Assembly: GCA_039920165.1 (NCBI GenBank)
Contig: JBDSEG010000152.1
Location: 1 to 5,289 of the forward strand
Direction: 5' to 3'
Source of the DNA: JBDSEG01 sp039920165
GTDB lineage: Bacteria; Pseudomonadota; Gammaproteobacteria; Burkholderiales; Burkholderiaceae_C
Length of the DNA: 5,289 nucleotides
The notes beneath the pieces are model-generated. The model was not told the DNA's origin. It saw nothing but the letters and a program-made list of their open reading frames with translations, and did no database searches. Position 1 is the stretch's first letter; the number at the start of each line of letters is the position of its first letter. A program made the translations under genes and the position numbers. This document shows positions 4,916 through 5,289 of this stretch, piece by piece.

Positions 4916-5289
4916 ATGCCCACCGTTTTGCCCCTACCCAAGTACCACCAGATCTACCTGGTGCTGCGCGAGCAATTGCACGAAGGCGAGTTCGCCGCCG
5001 GCTTGCCGCCGGAGATGGTGCTCAGCCGCGAGTTTGGCGCCGGCCGCGTCACGGTGCGCCGGGCGCTCGCGCAATTGGCGAGCGAAGGCCTGATCGTGCG
5101 TGAGCCCGGGCGCGGGACGCGTCCGGCCCCACCCGGTGCGCAACGCCGGTCAGCGAACGGCCAGCATGGCCATCGTCAGGCAGGCAAGGGCGGCCTGACA
5201 GGGCTGCTGGAGAACATCGTCAGCATGAGCCTGCGCACGTCCGTCAAGGTGCTCGATGTCGCAACCATCGCTGCTTCGAAAGCCGTCGC
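4916..5289 (+). CDS. GntR/HutC-type transcriptional regulator (3' end outside window)
   Basis: The frame opens at ATG 4916, nine bases after the AtuA stop, and stays open to the right edge (124 full codons). Residues about 9-68 form a GntR winged helix-turn-helix: KYHQIYLVLREQLHEGEF, the usually LPSE-like GLPPEMVLSREF, recognition helix around GRVTVRRALAQL, and the wing EGLIVREPGRGT. A Gly/Gln/Arg-rich linker (about 70-93) follows, then LTGLLENIVSM and SLRTSVKVLDVATI, which looks like the start of a UTRA ligand-binding domain, placing it in the HutC/FarR subfamily. Such regulators usually repress their own operon and release DNA on binding a pathway metabolite. Its place at the operon end suggests autoregulation, but no operator is seen in the window. 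No strong ribosome binding site is visible. It is in the same frame as atuA, separated by TGA and three sense codons. Confidence 0.93.
   Translation, partial: MPTVLPLPKYHQIYLVLREQLHEGEFAAGLPPEMVLSREFGAGRVTVRRALAQLASEGLIVREPGRGTRPAPPGAQRRSANGQHGHRQAGKGGLTGLLENIVSMSLRTSVKVLDVATIAASKAV

Noticed and set aside
1..5289. tRNA, rRNA, CRISPR array, insertion sequence ends or attachment sites
   Set aside because: No cloverleaf, spaced repeats, transposase or terminal inverted repeats were seen; the whole window is accounted for by genes.

Overview
The window is a high-GC stretch with one-directional, tightly packed coding and almost no intergenic DNA. It reads as one operon-like block on the + strand. 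GC-rich codon use and the gene families suggest a Pseudomonadota bacterium, most likely a betaproteobacterium (Burkholderiales or Rhodocyclales-like). That assignment is inference from style, because no rRNA or other marker gene is present.

Layout, left to right: (1) the 3' part of an SsuC/TauC-type ABC transporter permease, cut by the left edge; (2) an Asp/Glu racemase / maleate isomerase / arylmalonate decarboxylase-superfamily enzyme; (3) a LivF-type ABC ATPase; (4) an SDR-family oxidoreductase; (5) a small DUF4387 protein; (6) an AtuA-family (DUF1446) protein; (7) the N-terminal part of a GntR/HutC-type repressor, cut by the right edge. Three junctions are 4-base stop/start overlaps: GTGA at 749-752, ATGA at 3084-3087 and ATGA at 3464-3467. 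Gaps at the other junctions are 7, 10 and 9 bases. There is no room for an internal promoter or terminator, and no stretch over 300 bases lacks a gene.

Taken together this looks like an uptake-and-metabolism operon for an unidentified small organic acid or related compound. ABC transport components bring the substrate in. A cofactor-free racemase/isomerase/decarboxylase-type enzyme, an NAD(P)-dependent dehydrogenase and the AtuA-DUF4387 pair act on it. A GntR/HutC-type regulator probably senses the substrate or an intermediate. The substrate cannot be read from the sequence, and AtuA and DUF4387 have no established reaction that I know of.

The points most worth a second look are: the AtuA-DUF4387 pair inside a transport operon; a racemase-family enzyme that keeps the first catalytic cysteine but has Gly at the second; a LivF-type ATPase beside an SsuC-type permease; and a perfect 11-base tandem duplication exactly at the racemase/ATPase junction, which turns an apparent ATGA overlap into a four-codon micro-ORF.
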